Positions 5,207 through 7,566 of a stretch of 7,566 nt of DNA are shown here, in pieces. Position numbers and translations under genes: made by a program. The notes below the pieces were generated by a model. It was not told the DNA's origin. It was given only the letters and a program-made list of their open reading frames with translations, and made no database searches. The DNA is taken from positions 1-7,566 of the forward strand of contig PXOY01000013.1 in the NCBI GenBank assembly GCA_003021915.1, written 5' to 3'. Origin of the DNA: Parcubacteria group bacterium SW_4_49_11 (lineage in GTDB: Bacteria > Patescibacteriota > Minisyncoccia > SW-4-49-11). Numbering within the stretch: the first letter of the stretch is position 1; each line of letters starts with the position of its first letter.

Positions 5207-6196
5207 TCCTTCTCGCGAAGCTCTCCTCCACGAAATTACGGAGGCCAACCGGATGGTCCTCCTCACCCACCAAGGACCTGACGGAGATGGTTTGGGAGCG
5301 ATGTTTGGTCTGTATCATACGTTCTCTGCTCCGGAACGCGCTCTTATCCCCGCCACCCAGTCGCGGCCAACTCCCGCCCTTACGTGTATTCCGCGCGTCG
5401 GTCACCGCTCGTTTAATCCGAATTTAGACAAAGCCGACCGCGTCATCACGCTAGATGCCGGCGAACCGAGCCGCGTCGCGTCGAATACTACCACCCACGC
5501 TACAGCCACAAAACCATCAACATCGACCATCATCCGTCCGAACGATTCGCGGCGCTTAACTATCTTGACTCAACCGTCTCCTCCACGTCCGAAATTCTTG
5601 CGACTATGTGCCTCGAAAATCGCGTTCCTCTCACGCCCGAAGCGGCTACGTCGTTTTTGGTCGGCATCTTCTTTGACACCGGCGGTTTCCAACATCAAAC
5701 CACGTCTGCTACGTTATGGTGCGTGGGCAAACTCTTGCGAGCGGGCGGCAATCTCGATCGCGTCGTCGAATACCTCAATCACTCCACTGGTCCCGAAGCG
5801 CTGCAGGTCTGGGGCTACGCCTTACAAAACCTCTCGATCGAGGACACTCCCTCGCTCGCCCATTCGCGCATTCCGCACAGTGTGTTAAAAAAACATAATC
5901 TCTCTTCGAAAGAACTGCAACTCGATAAACTTGCTCTGCTCATCGGCACGATTTCAGAATCCTCATTCGGTCTGTTAGCTACGGAATATAAAGAGGGTAA
6001 GCACAAAGGCAGTTTCCGCACCGACGCTTTCAAAAACGTTGACGTCGAACGTATTGCCAGCCAACTGGGTGGCGGCGGTCACACCTACGCATCGGGCTTC
6101 CGCTACGACGGAGATTACGCAGCTCTTCTTGCGGACATCGAACAGGCATGGCATAATAAAGAATCAAGCTCCGTAGCCGGCTCGGTGGCCGAGTAG
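5178..6196 (+). pseudogene. DHH/DHHA1 phosphoesterase (NrnA-like), frame-broken
   Basis: Proteins of this family are Mn-dependent nanoRNases or phosphatases that degrade 2-5 nt RNAs, pAp or cyclic-dinucleotide products. The 5' part reads in one frame from the ATG at 5178: LLTHQGPDGDGLGA (28-41, metal ligands D35 and D37) and TLDAGEPSRV (D93). The rest reads in another frame: INIDHHPSERF (the DHH motif, D at 5525), GIFFDTGGF (from about 5663) and the DHHA1 signature GGGGHTYASGF near 6070. The switch falls at 5472-5483, where GCGTC is tandemly duplicated. Removing one 5-bp unit, or adding one base, gives an uninterrupted protein of about 337 residues with all motifs. As written, translation would stay in the first frame to 5888 and yield 236 residues with a nonsense tail. 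True mutation, sequencing error and recoding are all possible. The gene overlaps rbfA at its start and tRNA-Cys at its end. Confidence 0.88.
5472..5483. repeat. Period-5 tandem repeat at the frame break
   Basis: The 12-bp tract repeats CGCGT/GCGTC with period 5 (two full units plus two bases). Deleting one unit joins DAGEPSRV directly to EYYHPRYSH and INIDHHPS in a single frame. Slipped-strand duplication is the simplest route. Confidence 0.8.
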
Positions 6197-6250
6197 TTTA
6201 GGCAGAGGTCTGCAAAACCTCGCACAGCGGTGCAAATCCGCTCCGAGCCT
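6179..6250 (+). tRNA. tRNA-Cys, anticodon GCA
   Basis: A complete 72-nt cloverleaf can be drawn. The acceptor stem is GGCTCGG (6179-6185) with CCGAGCC (6243-6249). The D-stem is GCC/GGC around loop GAGTAGTTTA, and the anticodon stem is GAGGT/ACCTC around CTGCAAA, with GCA at 6212-6214. A 4-nt variable loop (GCAC) follows, then T-stem AGCGG/CCGCT around TGCAAAT. The discriminator base is U (6250), a cysteine identity element. The following bases are CCT, so the terminal CCA is not fully encoded and must be finished by the CCA-adding enzyme. Two elbow positions are unusual: base 18 is A (6195) and base 55 is G (6232), replacing the G18-U55 pair, while G19 (6196) and C56 (6233) are kept. Its first 18 bases overlap the 3' end of the DHH gene. 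Confidence 0.95.
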
Positions 6251-6261
6251 CCTCGTAGAAC

Positions 6262-6294
6262 AAAAAAAGCCCGATAAATCGAGTTATCTGGGCT
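6262..6294 (-). terminator. Intrinsic terminator of the minus-strand gene 6302-6850
   Basis: AGCCC-GATAA (6268-6277) pairs with TTATC-T-GGGCT (6284-6294), a 10-bp stem with one bulged base and a 6-nt loop. On the minus strand it is followed by seven T's (the A-run at 6262-6268). It begins 8 bases after the minus-strand stop codon. On the plus strand no T-run follows, so it is not an obvious terminator for the tRNA. Confidence 0.85.
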
Positions 6295-6301
6295 GGGTAT
6301 A

Positions 6302-6850
6302 TCACAGCGTATACTTACGCCGTTTTTCTTTACGTTTGCTGACTATCAAAAATTTGGCAGAGATTTGAAGGACATGCGTACACTTCCACTCAGTGTACCG
6401 CACCTGCGTGCGTCGAGGAGACGTAAACGCGCTTGCAAAGTACACAAAAAAGAGTGAGCCAATACCTCCTTCGCGAAGAGGTCCCAAGAATATAAACTTA
6501 GGGTTTGCGCCCTCTTCTGGGGTCGTTACGTCGTACGTAAGCTTGAGCGCGGAGTCATCAGAATACAACGGACCGGCTACAGTGACCCGATGAAAGCTAT
6601 CCGGGTAAAATTTTATGCAAACCGCTACGGGATCGGATCTCGTGACGTCCGACTTCTCCGTCACTTCTTCTTCGGTAAGGTCCAGACGCCGGAGACAGTG
6701 GGCAAGACTCGGCTCTTGTACGCTTGTATGTCCGTCACCAAATGTAATGCCTTCTTGCAAGCCACCATACGCATATAAGGTGTAGCAAAGGATATAGTCC
6801 GACGAAAACCGAAAGAGCGTTCTCCGAGGAAAGAGCATAGGGTATACCAT
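6302..6850 (-). CDS. Uncharacterised protein, paralogue A of a tandem pair
   Basis: The family is not recognised. The 182-residue product is soluble by appearance, with no signal peptide or membrane segment. It aligns along its length with the next gene on the same strand (6944-7501). Shared blocks are an early C[YC]-x-L strand, GL then F-x-DG, a C-x-R helix ending in EV, CIKFYP (78-83), GP (93-94), an LK pair, P-x-F-[IL]-FLG (117-123), a strand with S-x-F, and a hydrophobic strand with L-[IV]-V near residue 170. After that the tail is strongly basic (SKRKEKRRKY), unlike its paralogue. The start is uncertain: ATG 6850 is the first, but ATG 6838 (MLFPRR) aligns better with the paralogue. Neither has a clear ribosome site. 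A promoter and a terminator frame the gene, so it is probably transcribed alone. Confidence 0.75.
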   Translation of the reverse strand: MVYPMLFPRRTLFRFSSDYILCYTLYAYGGLQEGITFGDGHTSVQEPSLAHCLRRLDLTEEEVTEKSDVTRSDPVAVCIKFYPDSFHRVTVAGPLYSDDSALKLTYDVTTPEEGANPKFIFLGPLREGGIGSLFFVYFASAFTSPRRTQVRYTEWKCTHVLQISAKFLIVSKRKEKRRKYTL

Positions 6851-6874
6851 ATTGTAAAAAGAGCTTCGTCCGCC

Positions 6875-6903
6875 AGTTTACTAATCAACGTCTATCCTGT
6901 CAA
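6875..6903 (-). promoter_or_regulatory. Promoter of paralogue A
   Basis: On the minus strand a perfect TTGACA (6903-6898), a 17-bp spacer and TAAACT (6880-6875, four of six consensus bases) lie between the two paralogous genes. Transcription would begin near 6868, giving a leader of roughly 20-30 nt. Its -35 follows the terminator-like hairpin of the upstream paralogue. Confidence 0.6.
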
Positions 6904-6907
6904 ACAT

Positions 6908-6933
6908 AAAACGCCCGGTCTTCAAACCGGACG
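6908..6933 (-). terminator. Probable terminator of paralogue B
   Basis: CCGGT (6915-6919) pairs with ACCGG (6926-6930) around a 6-nt loop, and two further pairs form beyond one mismatch (6912-6913 with 6932-6933). On the minus strand GTTTTATGTTT follows. It begins 10 bases after the stop at 6944. The stem is short and the T-run is four bases, so it may be leaky. Confidence 0.5.
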
Positions 6934-6943
6934 AGATCTCGCA

Positions 6944-7501
6944 TCAGATCATCACGGGCTGTTCGTACTGTCGGTGAGATTCGACATAATATCGAACCAC
7001 CAAAAGGTTACGATACAAGGTAAGCTTGTAGGTGTGTTTATACTGCTCAAACCGATTTGTACCCTCGTGAACTTTAAAAAAGTAACTCGTGTAATTGCTA
7101 CACCACAGAGCTCCAACCTCGGTATTCCCCCGACCGAGAAACAAAAAGAACGGATCGGTAACGTCCAAATACCCGTCAGCAATCGCTGTCGCCTCTCCTT
7201 TTAACATGGAGCCCTCTTCCGTAGGTTTGGGCCCGTCGGCTTTGAACTCGGGAAACTCGGCGGGATAGAATTTTAAGCAGATGGAAATCGCGGACGGAAA
7301 CGCCTTGATCGATCCCGGAGGAATCGGGCCGACTTCATTCTTAATGACGCGGAAACACTCCTGCACGTCGCGGAAGGCATTAACCGTCTTACCATCTTTA
7401 AACACAACTTGGGGAGACAGCCCTTCCTCTGTATCCAGAGTAAAGCAGCACACTTGATGGTTATTGGGGATTCCAAACGAAATTCTGTTACGTAAAGACA
7501 T
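6944..7501 (-). CDS. Uncharacterised protein, paralogue B of a tandem pair
   Basis: The family is not recognised. The chosen start is ATG 7501, preceded by GGAG (7512-7509) with a 7-nt spacer. An in-frame GTG at 7516 is possible but would overlap that ribosome site. The 185-residue product has no signal peptide or membrane helix. It shares the co-linear motif series with the gene at 6302-6850: a C-C-F-T-L strand (18-22), F-K-DG (34-37), ECFRVIKNEV (48-57), CLKFYP (75-80), GP (90-91), LK (100-101), DPFFLFLG (116-123), Y-T-S-Y-F (137-141) and a late strand ending LLVV (166-169). FLG falls at the same residue number in both proteins. The C terminus is not basic. The many aromatic beta-type segments suggest a compact beta-rich fold, but no function can be assigned. 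Confidence 0.78.
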   Translation of the reverse strand: MSLRNRISFGIPNNHQVCCFTLDTEEGLSPQVVFKDGKTVNAFRDVQECFRVIKNEVGPIPPGSIKAFPSAISICLKFYPAEFPEFKADGPKPTEEGSMLKGEATAIADGYLDVTDPFFLFLGRGNTEVGALWCSNYTSYFFKVHEGTNRFEQYKHTYKLTLYRNLLVVRYYVESHRQYEQPVMI

Positions 7502-7535
7502 GTAAACACTCCACACATACGAAGGTTCCGTACAT

Positions 7536-7565
7536 ACTATCTACCACACTCCCCATGTTTGTCAA
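7536..7565 (-). promoter_or_regulatory. Probable promoter of paralogue B
   Basis: At the edge of the window the minus strand carries a perfect TTGACA (7565-7560), then an 18-bp spacer and GATAGT (7541-7536, four of six consensus bases). Transcription would start near 7528, giving a leader of about 27 nt that includes GGAG. The -35 resembles that of paralogue A in being preceded by TT. Confidence 0.45.
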
Positions 7566-7566
7566 A

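Noticed and set aside
5633..5644. 12-base match to bases 4-15 (ACGCCCGAAGCG)
   Set aside because: Both copies encode the common dipeptide context T-P-E-A with similar codons. It is too short to indicate a real repeat.
6661..6888. Minus-strand open frame of 75 residues overlapping the start of paralogue A
   Set aside because: I considered it as a frame-shifted N terminus, but the N-terminal region of the 6302-6850 frame already aligns with paralogue B from its second methionine.

Overview
The window looks like chromosomal DNA from a bacterium of the Candidate Phyla Radiation (Patescibacteria), of moderate G+C. This is inferred from the compact gene packing and the short IF-2 that begins directly at its G domain. 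The layout rnhB, infB-rbfA, a DHH phosphoesterase and a tRNA also fits small, streamlined genomes. No 16S rRNA or other decisive marker is present, so the assignment is tentative.

Positions 1-785: a possible C-terminal scrap of an upstream gene, a four-copy heptamer repeat, then rnhB (RNase HII). Positions 786-1345: a minus-strand gene for a small membrane-anchored protein with its own terminator, diverging from a near-consensus plus-strand promoter. Positions 1443-2645: an uncharacterised protein of about 400 residues that resembles ATP-grasp-type enzymes. It ends at a hairpin plus ten T's. Positions ~2646-3276: a single-gene IS200/IS605-family insertion (tnpA only), more AT-rich than its neighbours, with several hairpins around it. 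One 9-bp stem holds the tnpA start codon in its loop.

Positions 3277-6250: a plus-strand translation and RNA-metabolism cluster that starts from a promoter just right of the insertion: infB, rbfA, a DHH/DHHA1 (NrnA-like) gene and tRNA-Cys(GCA). The DHH gene has a frame break at a 5-bp tandem repeat. Correcting it restores every expected motif over about 337 residues. Its stop codon lies inside the D-loop of tRNA-Cys, and the tRNA has A18/G55 instead of the usual G18/U55 elbow pair. The A at position 18 is the middle base of the stop codon.

Positions 6251-7566: two tandem minus-strand genes for unrecognised proteins of about 180 residues, each with a terminator and a likely promoter. They are diverged paralogues of each other (shared C-[IL]-K-F-Y-P, GP and FLG blocks). 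Their function is unknown.

The strongest candidates for new biology are the CDS/tRNA overlap with the altered elbow pair, the paralogous pair, and the ATP-grasp-like gene with its structured leader. There is no CRISPR array or multi-gene defence system in the window.
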